Shown in pieces: positions 53,615 to 61,573 of a stretch of 64,000 bases of DNA (position 1 is its first letter; each line of letters begins with the position of its first letter). The stretch covers positions 124,001 through 188,000 of the forward strand of contig NZ_SNZA01000003.1 in the NCBI RefSeq assembly GCF_004363305.1, read 5' to 3'. The notes under the pieces are model-generated. The model did no database searches. It saw only the letters and a list, made by a program, of their open reading frames with translations, and was not told where the DNA came from. The DNA comes from Marinomonas communis. GTDB taxonomy: Bacteria; Pseudomonadota; Gammaproteobacteria; Pseudomonadales; Marinomonadaceae. A program made the translations under genes and the position numbers.

Positions 53615-54491
53615 CCTTGTTACGGACCCAATTTTTTTACTGCTGGTGATTTGCTTTGTGCTGCAAGTCTTGATCCTTATGCTCAGCTACAAAAAAGAGT
53701 ATACCCGTGGTCTTGAATGGCTATATGCGGAAGATAAAACCGTACGTCATTTGAAAAAGTACAGTTGGATTCAACCGATAAAGCATACTGTTCGGGTCGC
53801 TTTCTCGGCCACAGAAGCTGAAATGAAACGCAAGTTCGTTGCTTCCGGGTATTATGATTCTCGCTACGCCATTTACTACATGCCGGCTAAGTACTTTGTT
53901 TTGCTACTGGGCGTAGCATTGGCAATATGGTTAGGGCATCTTGAGTCTTGGCAACTGACGAATACGGTGCTGATTTGTGCTTTATGGGTAGTAGCGTCGT
54001 TAATCTTACCGGACGTGTATTTGAATTTAAAAACACGTCAGTTGCAGAAAACAGTGTCTAACAAATTGCCTTATATGATTGATTTACTGGCTGTTTGCGT
54101 TCAAACCGGTATGACGATTGAATCATCGATGAACTACCTAAGTAACGAAATGAAGGATTTTGATCCTGATTTGGGCTTTTTGCTAAACCGTACTAGGGAA
54201 AGAATGCAGGTAGTGGGCCTTGAGCAAGCATTGGACGAGATGTTTGAGCGGGTTCCTAGCAATGAAATGCGGAGCTTTGTGATGACCTTGAAGCAAAGTC
54301 TTCAATACGGTTCTTCTATTTATGAAGTATTAACCACCTTATCATCAGAGATTCGGGCTGTACAAATGCTGACGATTGAAGAGAAGATCGGCAAGTTAGC
54401 CGCTAAGATGTCTGTGCCTTTGATTTTATTTATTATGTTTCCAATCGTAATTTTAATTGCCGCACCAGGCGTCATGAGGATGATGAATTAA
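53604..54491 (+). CDS. tadC: TadC, inner-membrane platform protein
   Basis: The start is a GTG (53604) that overlaps the tadB end by 11 bases. The 295-residue protein is the paralogue of TadB: a T2SSF domain with LPYMIDLLAVCVQTGMTIESSM and MRSFVMTLKQSLQYGSSI, plus membrane segments near both ends (10-25, 105-150 and 272-292). It partners TadB in the motor platform. It ends at the base before the tadD start. Confidence 0.92.
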   Translation: MLANLVTDPIFLLLVICFVLQVLILMLSYKKEYTRGLEWLYAEDKTVRHLKKYSWIQPIKHTVRVAFSATEAEMKRKFVASGYYDSRYAIYYMPAKYFVLLLGVALAIWLGHLESWQLTNTVLICALWVVASLILPDVYLNLKTRQLQKTVSNKLPYMIDLLAVCVQTGMTIESSMNYLSNEMKDFDPDLGFLLNRTRERMQVVGLEQALDEMFERVPSNEMRSFVMTLKQSLQYGSSIYEVLTTLSSEIRAVQMLTIEEKIGKLAAKMSVPLILFIMFPIVILIAAPGVMRMMN

Positions 54492-55610
54492 ATGGCTCGT
54501 TTACTCGTATTACTGTTTGCGGTCACTGTACTGGCTGGTTGTGCCTCTGGAGGAGGGAATAAGACTGCGCTATCAGAAGAGCAGTTTCTAGAACTTTCTG
54601 CTAATAATGCACGACTGATTGAGCTGTATAAGGATCGACTACGTGAGCAAGAAAGTGTCAGTACGCGTTTAAAGCTCGCTAAGGCATATTTAGACAGCGG
54701 TGACAATGAGTCAACCTTATTTACCTTGTCACCCTTGATCACAAGTGATTCTGGGGGGAGTGAAGCATTTTATTTACAGGGTGTTGCACAATATAACACG
54801 GGGTTGTTGCGTCAAGCTGAGAACTCTTTAAAAATTGCGATGAATAAAGAAGCTGACAGTGCTAAAGCCGTCAATATGCTAGGCGTGGTCTATGCTGAAC
54901 TAGGAAATTTGAGTGGTGCACGTGCTCAATTTAATCAAGCACGTGAAATGATGTATGACGACTTGGTAATCAAAAATAACCTAGCGTTATTAGATATGTT
55001 AGAAGGCAAATACCAAGATGCTGCTGTGCGCCTGATGCCTATTTACCTCAAAAACCCTGATAAAGCGGACGCTAAACTGAAAGCTAATTTGGCGATTATT
55101 CTTTCAAAAATGGGGAGTTTTGAAACCTTACGTCGAGTGTATGGCGATCAATACAGTGACGCACAGTTATTCGATATTTTTAACGATTTAAAAGCCAGTA
55201 TGCCAGTGAGTCGAGTATATGGGCCGCAGGCGATAAATCCTGTGTTGCAAGAGCCTGTGAATGTCTCTAAAAGCTCGGTAACCAGTGAGCCGAGTAAAGT
55301 AACCTCTGAGCCTCTTGCAACGAAGACACTGGAAACGCTCAAAGAAACGACTATTAAGCCTGATGTGGTTGCTGCTAGTTCTTCTGAGCAAGTCCAGAAG
55401 GTAACCAAACAGCCGGTGAAACAAACCGCGCAGGAAAAGCCAAACTTTTTCGCTCGTATTTTTTCTAGCAGTAAAGAAAAGACTGTACATAACTTTGTGA
55501 AACTCAGCCCATACTCGTTGGCGGCCGAGGACGGTTTTAGCATTCCTATAGCGCCATTGCGAACTATAACAGAACGTAATACGACTACGCTTTCTAAGAG
55601 AGAGGGTTAA
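54492..55610 (+). CDS. tadD: TadD, TPR lipoprotein pilotin
   Basis: The 372-residue protein has a lipobox (VTVLAGCASGG, Cys near 17). It is followed by tetratricopeptide repeats of about residues 60-200 (AFYLQGVAQYNTGLLRQAENSL, AKAVNMLGVVYAELGNLSGARAQFN, LLDMLEGKYQDAAVRLM). After them comes a long low-complexity tail rich in Ser, Thr, Lys and Val (residues 235-320). The TPR part resembles TadD, which helps the secretin reach the outer membrane. The extended tail is longer than in typical TadD and has no recognisable domain. Confidence 0.88.
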   Translation: MARLLVLLFAVTVLAGCASGGGNKTALSEEQFLELSANNARLIELYKDRLREQESVSTRLKLAKAYLDSGDNESTLFTLSPLITSDSGGSEAFYLQGVAQYNTGLLRQAENSLKIAMNKEADSAKAVNMLGVVYAELGNLSGARAQFNQAREMMYDDLVIKNNLALLDMLEGKYQDAAVRLMPIYLKNPDKADAKLKANLAIILSKMGSFETLRRVYGDQYSDAQLFDIFNDLKASMPVSRVYGPQAINPVLQEPVNVSKSSVTSEPSKVTSEPLATKTLETLKETTIKPDVVAASSSEQVQKVTKQPVKQTAQEKPNFFARIFSSSKEKTVHNFVKLSPYSLAAEDGFSIPIAPLRTITERNTTTLSKREG

Positions 55611-55642
55611 TCGCTCTAGCTAAACAGGCGGTAGAAGACGGT

Positions 55643-56140
55643 ATGAAACGATTCGGTTTGAAAACAGGAAAGCCTCAACATAAGCGTGGACTCGTTGCTA
55701 TTGAACTAGCATTAGGGTTCTTTGGCTTTTGGTTGATTTGTTTAGTCTGGATTGAAATGAGTTTTGTTTCCTATACGTCAGCTTTAGGGGACTTGATGAT
55801 TAGCCAAGCGAGTAGTCAGGCGAAGCGTGGGGAAGCAAACTTTGACCAAGCTTTTGACAGTGCTTTGGAACAGAGTGACAGTTTGTGGGAGCATTTGGTT
55901 GACAGTGAAGACTTTAAAACCTGCGTTTACTATGTTTCTGACTTCTCTGCATTAACCGATTTATCTGACACTACTTCATTGTGTGGAGACAGTGATGAAG
56001 GTGTATTGGGTGTTCCAAGCTCGCCGATTGCTATCTATCGTGTAAGTTACGGTTACACGCCTATTTTCTCGACGTTGTTTAGCAGCTCAAAGAATGTCTT
56101 TTCTCGTGAGATGATCGTTATCCAAGAGTCAAGAATATGA
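55643..56140 (+). CDS. tadE: TadE-type pseudopilin
   Basis: The 165-residue protein has a type IV-like leader ending in KRG, then LVAIELALGFFGFWLICLVW with Glu at +5 of the cut, the form of a TadE pseudopilin processed by TadV. The rest is a small periplasmic domain with two cysteines near residues 92 and 114 (FKTCVYYV, TSLCGDS). TadE helps pilus assembly as a minor pilin. It starts 33 bases after tadD. Confidence 0.87.
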   Translation: MKRFGLKTGKPQHKRGLVAIELALGFFGFWLICLVWIEMSFVSYTSALGDLMISQASSQAKRGEANFDQAFDSALEQSDSLWEHLVDSEDFKTCVYYVSDFSALTDLSDTTSLCGDSDEGVLGVPSSPIAIYRVSYGYTPIFSTLFSSSKNVFSREMIVIQESRI

Positions 56141-56718
56141 GATATAGACTAGGGTACCGCTCAAAAATTAAGTCGCAATCAGGCACCTTTGTGGTTGAGT
56201 TTGCGGTGATTAGTTTTATTTTGGCGCTACTAATAGCCTTTTGTGGTGACTTAGTGGTGAGGCTGTCGACCAAAGGAAAGCTGGACCGAGCGGCTTATTC
56301 TGCCGTCACTGTGATAAAAGAGCGTACGGCATTATTTGATCAAGTGGACCTACACCTGCTAGAGAGCGATGACCAATCTCAGCAGTTCAGTGATTTAAAG
56401 GACATTGTAAAAGGGTCCTTGGTCAGGATACTTGGTACAAGTTTCTCTGCTGAAAACTTTGGTATGACGCTTGATGTGATTGGCTACAGCTTAGATGGTC
56501 AGTTAATGGATGCTGTCAGTTTTACCCTTAATGAAGATGAGGGCATCAGCTGTGAACCAGCTGTAGCAATGAATACTTTACTATCCAGTTTACAACTCGA
56601 TAGTACTCCTAGTTTGTATCGAGTAACGTTGTGTTACCAAACTGAAAACTGGTTTGGCGAATTGCTTGGTAAGGATTATGGCATAGTCAGCAGTAATGCG
56701 ATGTCGGTGGGGAGATGA
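56137..56718 (+). CDS. tadF: TadF-type pseudopilin
   Basis: The 193-residue protein has a leader ending in SQSG, followed by TFVVEFAVISFILALLIAFCG with Glu at +5, and the family segment KGKLDRAAYSAVTVIKERTALF. This matches TadF, the second pseudopilin of Tad loci. It overlaps tadE by four bases and tadG by four bases. Two cysteines in the C-terminal half (ISCEPA, VTLCYQ) could form a disulphide. Confidence 0.87.
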   Translation: MRYRLGYRSKIKSQSGTFVVEFAVISFILALLIAFCGDLVVRLSTKGKLDRAAYSAVTVIKERTALFDQVDLHLLESDDQSQQFSDLKDIVKGSLVRILGTSFSAENFGMTLDVIGYSLDGQLMDAVSFTLNEDEGISCEPAVAMNTLLSSLQLDSTPSLYRVTLCYQTENWFGELLGKDYGIVSSNAMSVGR

Positions 56719-58103
56719 AAATGAGTAAGCTCTCCTATCAGCGTCAAAAGGGCAGTGCAGCTCTGTTATTTCTTCTTATTTTTCCTGCTCTGTTCGCGGT
56801 TTTTGTCTGGGGCTTGGAAGGTGCGCGTATGCTGCAAACCAGCGCTCGTTTAAAAGACGCTACCGAGTCTGCGGCGTTGGCGGTAGCTGCGAATCAAGTC
56901 CTAACAAACAGTACTTGCAATCATATTTCACAGAGCATGATAGAAGCCTATTTTTCAACTGAGTCGACTGTAGCTGTGGCTGAGAACGTTGAGGGAGTGA
57001 CAACCCCCTGTGTAGTGGACGGCTTAGATACTTATACAATTACTGCGTCTGTGACTGAAAATACTTGGTTTCCGAATTCAAATTTCGCTAGCTATGGGGC
57101 AAGTTTTAGCGCTACCGATAGTATTCAATTTATAAAAGATTCAGGACCTATTGATGTAGTGATTGTGGCTAATTATGCGTCAACCATGTCTAAGCATGAA
57201 AAGGATATGGAAGAGCTTGTTTCTCAGATTGCTGATACATTAAACCAAACAAACTTACCTAACACTCTTGGATTAGTTGGTTTTGATCATTATGTAATTT
57301 CTAAAGAGGTAAACTGGTTTATATTTTTTGAATATACTCGTTTTACTCTGAGTCATAACGTTAGTTGCGTTCCTATTCCTTATAAGTTGACCAGCTATTG
57401 CCAAGATATATCGTATCTCTCTGGTTGGGGGGATGGTTCTCTTCTAGACTTTTTGAAGAAGGTGGATGTTTTAAAATACCTTGCGTCTTTCGATGAAGAC
57501 TATTTGTTTGATGCCAACTATATCGATGCTGAGAAAACAATAGATTCAATCTTTTCAAGTAACAGTTCCAATAGTTGGACTTCTTACCAAATTGGCAACT
57601 TCAAAATCAATAAGATTGGTAGTGATAAAGTATCACAATATGAAACCTTGCCTTTGACAAGTAATATTTCAAGCATTGCTTCTGCAATCAATGAAAATAA
57701 CAGGTTTAAAGTGGCTAAAGGGAATAAAGCTACTTATGAAAGTGCCAGTTATACAGGTCTGATAGAAGGTGCTAGGCTTGCTGCAGATGGTTCAAATTCT
57801 AGGCGACTCATAATATTGCTGACCGATGGTAAAGAAGAATCGCCAGATATTGTTCGCAAACTAACGAATGCAGGCTTGTGTCGAGAAATTACGAATACCA
57901 GCAATTATCAAAATACTCCAAAGGTTGAGTTAGCCATGATTGGTTTTGACTTTGATGATTCTCCTAGTGAAGGAGAGGCTATAAAAAACTGCATTGGAGC
58001 TGGAAGGACTTACCAATACTCAGGTAATGAGGAATCTGATCAAACTATGTTAGATCAAGTGCTTGATATTCGTTCACAAAACATTGGTCGACTGGTTCTG
58101 TAA
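56715..58103 (+). CDS. tadG: TadG-like protein with von Willebrand A-type domain
   Basis: The 462-residue protein has the TadG N-terminus QKGSAALLFLLIFPALFAVFV, a membrane-spanning pseudopilin-like segment. A vWA-like domain starts near residue 147 and includes LIILLTDGKEESPD. The first metal-binding motif, usually DxSGS, reads ANYASTMS (residues 152-159), so the metal site may be absent. TadG is thought to cap or anchor the pilus in the envelope. Several Cys residues suggest disulphides. It ends the tad operon, 47 bases before the OmpA-type gene. Confidence 0.87.
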   Translation: MKMSKLSYQRQKGSAALLFLLIFPALFAVFVWGLEGARMLQTSARLKDATESAALAVAANQVLTNSTCNHISQSMIEAYFSTESTVAVAENVEGVTTPCVVDGLDTYTITASVTENTWFPNSNFASYGASFSATDSIQFIKDSGPIDVVIVANYASTMSKHEKDMEELVSQIADTLNQTNLPNTLGLVGFDHYVISKEVNWFIFFEYTRFTLSHNVSCVPIPYKLTSYCQDISYLSGWGDGSLLDFLKKVDVLKYLASFDEDYLFDANYIDAEKTIDSIFSSNSSNSWTSYQIGNFKINKIGSDKVSQYETLPLTSNISSIASAINENNRFKVAKGNKATYESASYTGLIEGARLAADGSNSRRLIILLTDGKEESPDIVRKLTNAGLCREITNTSNYQNTPKVELAMIGFDFDDSPSEGEAIKNCIGAGRTYQYSGNEESDQTMLDQVLDIRSQNIGRLVL

Positions 58104-58150
58104 CTACTAGTTCGAACACCTAAGAAAATAGATTAAAGGGTTACTTAATC

Positions 58151-58780
58151 ATGAGATTAGCTTTTCTCGCTTGTTTTGCAATATTTCATGCTGGCACGGC
58201 CATCGCTGAAACGAACAGTAATGTTATGGATTATTACTGCTATAACAGCCAGGGTGTAGAGTTTGAACGGACTGTTACCGTTGGTCATGGTGTAAACTTG
58301 TACCTAAACCGTGATGATCACTCCGTCCAGACAGAACGCTCCAGCGAGCCACCAAGTCTTGATTTGATCAATAAGCAAATTGTGCAGCAACCTAAGGCTG
58401 GTAAATACTGTGCTGGTTATATGATGTCTTTAGGCTCGGACAGTAAGTCTATAGATGGTGTGTTAGGGCAACTGAATTTCGAGGCGGGCAGCGCGGAGTT
58501 AACCGAACAAGCTCGTTACACGCTCTATAAACTATTACCCCGCTTGAAGCGTTCGACACACCTAATTATTGAAGGTCATGCAGACTTTTTAGAGGTAGGT
58601 CGAAAAGAGTCTTTTGAGTTGGCTGCTGAGCGAGCGAAAGCGGTTGCAGATTACCTTAAAGAACGTGATGCAGCGCCTTATGATCTTGTGCTGATGTCAA
58701 AGGGAGCGAGTGCGCCAAAAGCGGATAGTAATGACCTGCTTGGGCGTGAAATCAATCGAAGAGTGGAATTACGCTATTAG
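58151..58780 (+). CDS. Periplasmic OmpA-family protein following tadG
   Basis: The 209-residue protein has a signal peptide (RLAFLACFAIFHAGTAIAE) and a C-terminal OmpA-like domain from about residue 105: LGQLNFEAGSAELTEQARYTL, LIIEGHADFLEVGRKE and LLGREINRRVELRY. These carry the expected Asp and Arg peptidoglycan contacts. An N-terminal domain of 80 residues is unknown. Directly after tadG and before a terminator, it probably belongs to the Tad transcript and holds part of the machine to the cell wall. Confidence 0.85.
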   Translation: MRLAFLACFAIFHAGTAIAETNSNVMDYYCYNSQGVEFERTVTVGHGVNLYLNRDDHSVQTERSSEPPSLDLINKQIVQQPKAGKYCAGYMMSLGSDSKSIDGVLGQLNFEAGSAELTEQARYTLYKLLPRLKRSTHLIIEGHADFLEVGRKESFELAAERAKAVADYLKERDAAPYDLVLMSKGASAPKADSNDLLGREINRRVELRY

Positions 58781-58799
58781 TTTTTAATACAAATAGCGT

Positions 58800-59066
58800 T
58801 AATTTGTATTGTTCTCGCTGCATCCTTGCAGCTCTTTTTTCATCCTGAAGTAAGATAGGGCTCCCATCCTTGGGAGCAAAAGCCGTCACTGGCTTCCTAT
58901 CTTGTTTGACTGAAACAGAGGCTCTTCATGAGCCTGAAAACCATCCTAGTTTTCTGTTTCACTCTAAACCGCGTTTCTCCATGAAACAAGCACCGTCCGT
59001 GGTGCGCGATTTAAAGACAAGTCTTCCGTCCTAGAAGATGAGCTATCCTTGCCCCTTGTCTTGAAG
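58800..59066 (-). ncRNA. CsrB/RsmZ-like sRNA candidate with multiple GGA hairpins
   Basis: Read on the minus strand, this gene-free stretch folds by eye into hairpins with loops AAGGATA, TAGGACG, ACGGAC, ATGGA, AGGAT, ATGAA, AGTGAC, AAGGAT, AGGAT and AAGGAT; eight of the ten contain GGA. Four pairs of hairpins are enclosed by longer outer stems: AAGACAAG/CTTGTCTT, AAATCGC/GCGGTTT, TGAAACAGA/TCTGTTTCA and AAGATAGG/CCTATCTT. CsrA/RsmE-binding RNAs of the CsrB, RsmY and RsmZ type show GGA in many loops. At three places pairing on the minus strand needs G-U pairs, which on the plus strand become A-C mismatches, so the strand is set. The 5' end near 59063 and 3' end near 58800 are estimates. No clear poly-U terminator is seen. 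Confidence 0.75.
58817..58840 (+). terminator. Terminator after the tad-linked OmpA gene
   Basis: The stem GCTGC/GCAGC with ATCCTT loop (58817-58832) is followed by TCTTTTTT, a good plus-strand terminator about 37 bases after the OmpA stop. Read on the minus strand the same hairpin has the loop AAGGAT and is one of the GGA hairpins of the RNA described next. Confidence 0.75.
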
Positions 59067-59068
59067 CC

Positions 59069-59074
59069 ACTATA
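59069..59074 (-). promoter_or_regulatory. -10 promoter candidate for the GGA-hairpin RNA
   Basis: On the minus strand TATAGT (59074 down to 59069) lies about six bases before the first outer stem. No convincing -35 hexamer is present at 17 bases (GTGCAT). A TGTAAG half-site at 59091-59086 matches one half of the GacA upstream element, but the second half is poor. Confidence 0.35.
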
Positions 59075-59118
59075 TCGAGAGATGGCTTACAATGCACCGA
59101 CGTTGTGTCACTTTACTG

Positions 59119-60552
59119 TCATATGTCAAAAAATAAGGATGAAATGGCTTTTTTAGTATGAGTGCATAGAATTTCAGAATATGTCTGGTTGTTTGATTCG
59201 ACATAAATACGAAGCTCGTTAGCATTACCGGATGCTCTTATATGTATAATGTCATTATTTGACAATCGTACCCTTGCCCCATCTTGTGTATCTAGTGTTG
59301 AAATAGAAACCGTTTGGTCAGTGTATATCTTTGTTAAAAGTAGGGGCCAGTGTTGGTCATCGGACAAATAGCTAATGGTAGATTGGCTTTCTGATACGGT
59401 TATATCCTGCAGTCGCTCGCTACTGGTGTATCGTTTTGGGAGAGCGCGAATGACCGAACTGAGTGGCTTGTGTGAGAGGTGTGTGAGGAGTATGAGTATA
59501 GGTAACACGGCATCGCGAGTCGGTAAGGCTGTTAACTCCTCAGCATGGCTACCAAGTAACACACCTCCGTTTGCTTCATACCCGACACTGATTTCCGAAG
59601 GTTTCACCGTCTTCATTGCTGCCAGTACATAAGGTGAGCCAATCTTCGTACGTATGACAGTTGCCTTTGGTACCAATGCTTCCAGCCCCGTATTACTATT
59701 AATCGGGGTGACGATGCGAGTTGCCTTTAAGTATTGACAGCAAATCATTCCTACTTGGTCACCGCGTAACCATTGTCCTTTTTCATCGGCAATCAGAGGA
59801 CGGTCTCCATCACCATCCGTGCTGACGATGGCATCTAAGTTGTATTCTCTAGACCATTGATTTGCTTGTATTTGATCCTCTTTTGAAACTGCTTCGGTAT
59901 CTAAGGCGACAAATGCATCGGTTCTCCCTAGGGGAATGGTCTCGGCTCCGAAAGCATTGAGGATCTTGGTTAACTGATCTCGAATAACGCCACTGTGCTG
60001 GTACACACCAACCCGTTTTCCTGATAGATCAAGTGCTGTAAAAGCATTTTGATAGCGCTGTCTGTAAAAGGCCAGTGCAAGATCATGATGATCCTCAATG
60101 GTTTTATCAGAACTAACTTTAGAGAACGTGTTTAATTGGGTGTTTAGAATACTAAGTTCATCCTCTTTACTGATTTCTCCGCTAGATAAATAAAATTTGA
60201 TCCCATTTCTGTCATATGGAATATGGCTGCCAGTAACCATAATGGCTGGTACTTGATGTGCCATTGAATAGTGGGCGAGGCTAGGGGTGGCCAGTGATCC
60301 ACAATCCCACACGGTATAGCCAAGTTGTCGGGCGCATTCGCTAATCCACAGTGTGATCATCGGGCTGCTCGGACGTAGGTCCTGACCAATACACACTATG
60401 TTTGACGCTTGGCAAAGCTTTCTTAAAAAGGCTTCGACAAAAGCACAGCAGCGTTCTTGAGTGAGTTCGCTAACGGGGCCTCGAACCCCACTGGTGCCGA
60501 ACTTTACTTGACTGTTTTGGCATAGAGATAACGGTGTTTTATCCTTGTACAT
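59119..60552 (-). CDS. Phosphomannomutase/phosphoglucomutase-type enzyme
   Basis: Starts are possible at 60570 or 60552; the latter gives about 477 residues and matches the family better. The alpha-D-phosphohexomutase signatures are present: GTSGVRG near the start, TGSHIPYDRNGIKFY (active-site serine loop), STDGDGDRP (metal-binding loop) and GYEANGG (sugar loop). The active loop reads TGSHIP rather than the common TASHNP, which marks a subfamily, not a loss. It probably makes mannose-1-phosphate for the guanylyltransferase next to it. It overlaps that gene by 14 bases, so the pair is co-translated and should provide GDP-mannose. Confidence 0.88.
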   Translation of the reverse strand: MYKDKTPLSLCQNSQVKFGTSGVRGPVSELTQERCCAFVEAFLRKLCQASNIVCIGQDLRPSSPMITLWISECARQLGYTVWDCGSLATPSLAHYSMAHQVPAIMVTGSHIPYDRNGIKFYLSSGEISKEDELSILNTQLNTFSKVSSDKTIEDHHDLALAFYRQRYQNAFTALDLSGKRVGVYQHSGVIRDQLTKILNAFGAETIPLGRTDAFVALDTEAVSKEDQIQANQWSREYNLDAIVSTDGDGDRPLIADEKGQWLRGDQVGMICCQYLKATRIVTPINSNTGLEALVPKATVIRTKIGSPYVLAAMKTVKPSEISVGYEANGGVLLGSHAEELTALPTRDAVLPILILLTHLSHKPLSSVIRALPKRYTSSERLQDITVSESQSTISYLSDDQHWPLLLTKIYTDQTVSISTLDTQDGARVRLSNNDIIHIRASGNANELRIYVESNNQTYSEILCTHTKKAISSLFFDI

Positions 60553-61483
60553 CAGCGATAAAGCTCCCATTCTTCAGTAGTTTAAAACTTTTGTCGCATG
60601 GGATGATTTCTAGGTTGAGAGCGTTATTTATCGCGTTGCCATTACTTTTTTTCGGCCATAAATGATAAAGACTTTTCCATGTACCAAGATCGCTCCAGAT
60701 GCCTTGATAGCGACAAATAGTTAGATTTTTACTGCGTTCCAGTAGTGCATGATCAATCGAAATGTTAGCCGCGTCTTGAAATGAGTTTGCAAGCATTTGA
60801 ATGTGCATAGAAATTGACTGGCGAGCAGTGTACGAGGCTATGCAAACTTTCATCAGTTCTGGTGCGTGGTGTTGTAATTCATGCAGTAACGTCGAAATGG
60901 GAAACAAAAAGAAGCCGCTGTTCCATAGATAATCACCTGAATCCAGATAGCACTGTGCTGTGCTAGGGTCTGGCTTTTCATGAAAGGCAACAACATGATT
61001 ACTTTCATCTGTTTGAATGTAACCATATCCTGTTTCAGGGTATGTTGGCTGAACGCCAAAGAGAGTCAGCTTTTTGTTTTGCTCTTGTGTATGAGCTTCA
61101 CAGATTTTACGGGCAAAGTAATCAATCTCACCTATATGATGATCCGCCGCTAACGTCAACAATGCAGGGGCTTCACCATAAAGCTCTCGTGCCATCAAAG
61201 CTGCGCAGGTAATAGCTGGTGCGGTATTACGTCCACAGGGCTCGAGCAAAATATGAGCTGTAATAGACAGTTTCTCAAGGGAGGCTCTCACCCAGTTTAA
61301 ATGGTGTTTGGATACCACCACAGTTGGCGTGACCGGTGATACCTGTTGCGCACGAATCACGGTTGCTTCAAAGAGTGTCTTGCCATCGCCGATAAAGTCG
61401 TGAAATGGTTTGGGCCGTTCAGATGTTGAAATAGGCTTTAGGCGTGAACCTATTCCACCAGCTAGAATAAGGGGAACGATCAT
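60539..61483 (-). CDS. manC: Mannose-1-phosphate guanylyltransferase, short form
   Basis: The 314-residue protein starts with VPLILAGGIGSRLKPISTSERPKPFHDF, the nucleotidyltransferase signature of ManC/AlgA. It contains LEPCGRNTAPAI, TLAADHHIG and FHEKPD, all in ManC order. The C-terminal cupin of bifunctional AlgA-type proteins is missing, so it makes GDP-mannose but is not a phosphomannose isomerase. The mutase downstream supplies its substrate. The transcription start must lie in the 90 bases between it and the FKBP terminator, or it is read through. Confidence 0.9.
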   Translation of the reverse strand: MIVPLILAGGIGSRLKPISTSERPKPFHDFIGDGKTLFEATVIRAQQVSPVTPTVVVSKHHLNWVRASLEKLSITAHILLEPCGRNTAPAITCAALMARELYGEAPALLTLAADHHIGEIDYFARKICEAHTQEQNKKLTLFGVQPTYPETGYGYIQTDESNHVVAFHEKPDPSTAQCYLDSGDYLWNSGFFLFPISTLLHELQHHAPELMKVCIASYTARQSISMHIQMLANSFQDAANISIDHALLERSKNLTICRYQGIWSDLGTWKSLYHLWPKKSNGNAINNALNLEIIPCDKSFKLLKNGSFIADVQG

Positions 61484-61520
61484 AAGGGTATTTCTTGGAA
61501 AACGTCGAGTATAGCATAAA

Positions 61521-61549
61521 CAAAAACGCCCTCATTGAGAGGGCGTTTT
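61521..61549 (-). terminator. Terminator after the FKBP gene
   Basis: The stem ACGCCCTC/GAGGGCGT with an ATTGA loop (61526-61546) has T-rich sequence on the minus-strand side (TTTTTG at 61526-61521) and also four Ts on the plus side, so it is close to bidirectional. It separates the FKBP and manC genes. Confidence 0.85.
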
Positions 61550-61573
61550 AAGTAATGAAATGCTACTAGGTCA

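Noticed and set aside
58800..59066. Reading the hairpin array on the plus strand as an RNA with anti-Shine-Dalgarno loops (ATCCTT)
   Set aside because: Three stem positions become A-C mismatches on the plus strand but G-U pairs on the minus strand, and a plus-strand terminator sits at its beginning.
59079..59091. GacA-type upstream activating element for the RNA
   Set aside because: Only one half-site TGTAAG is present; the second half departs from CTTACA and the position, next to the promoter, is unusual.
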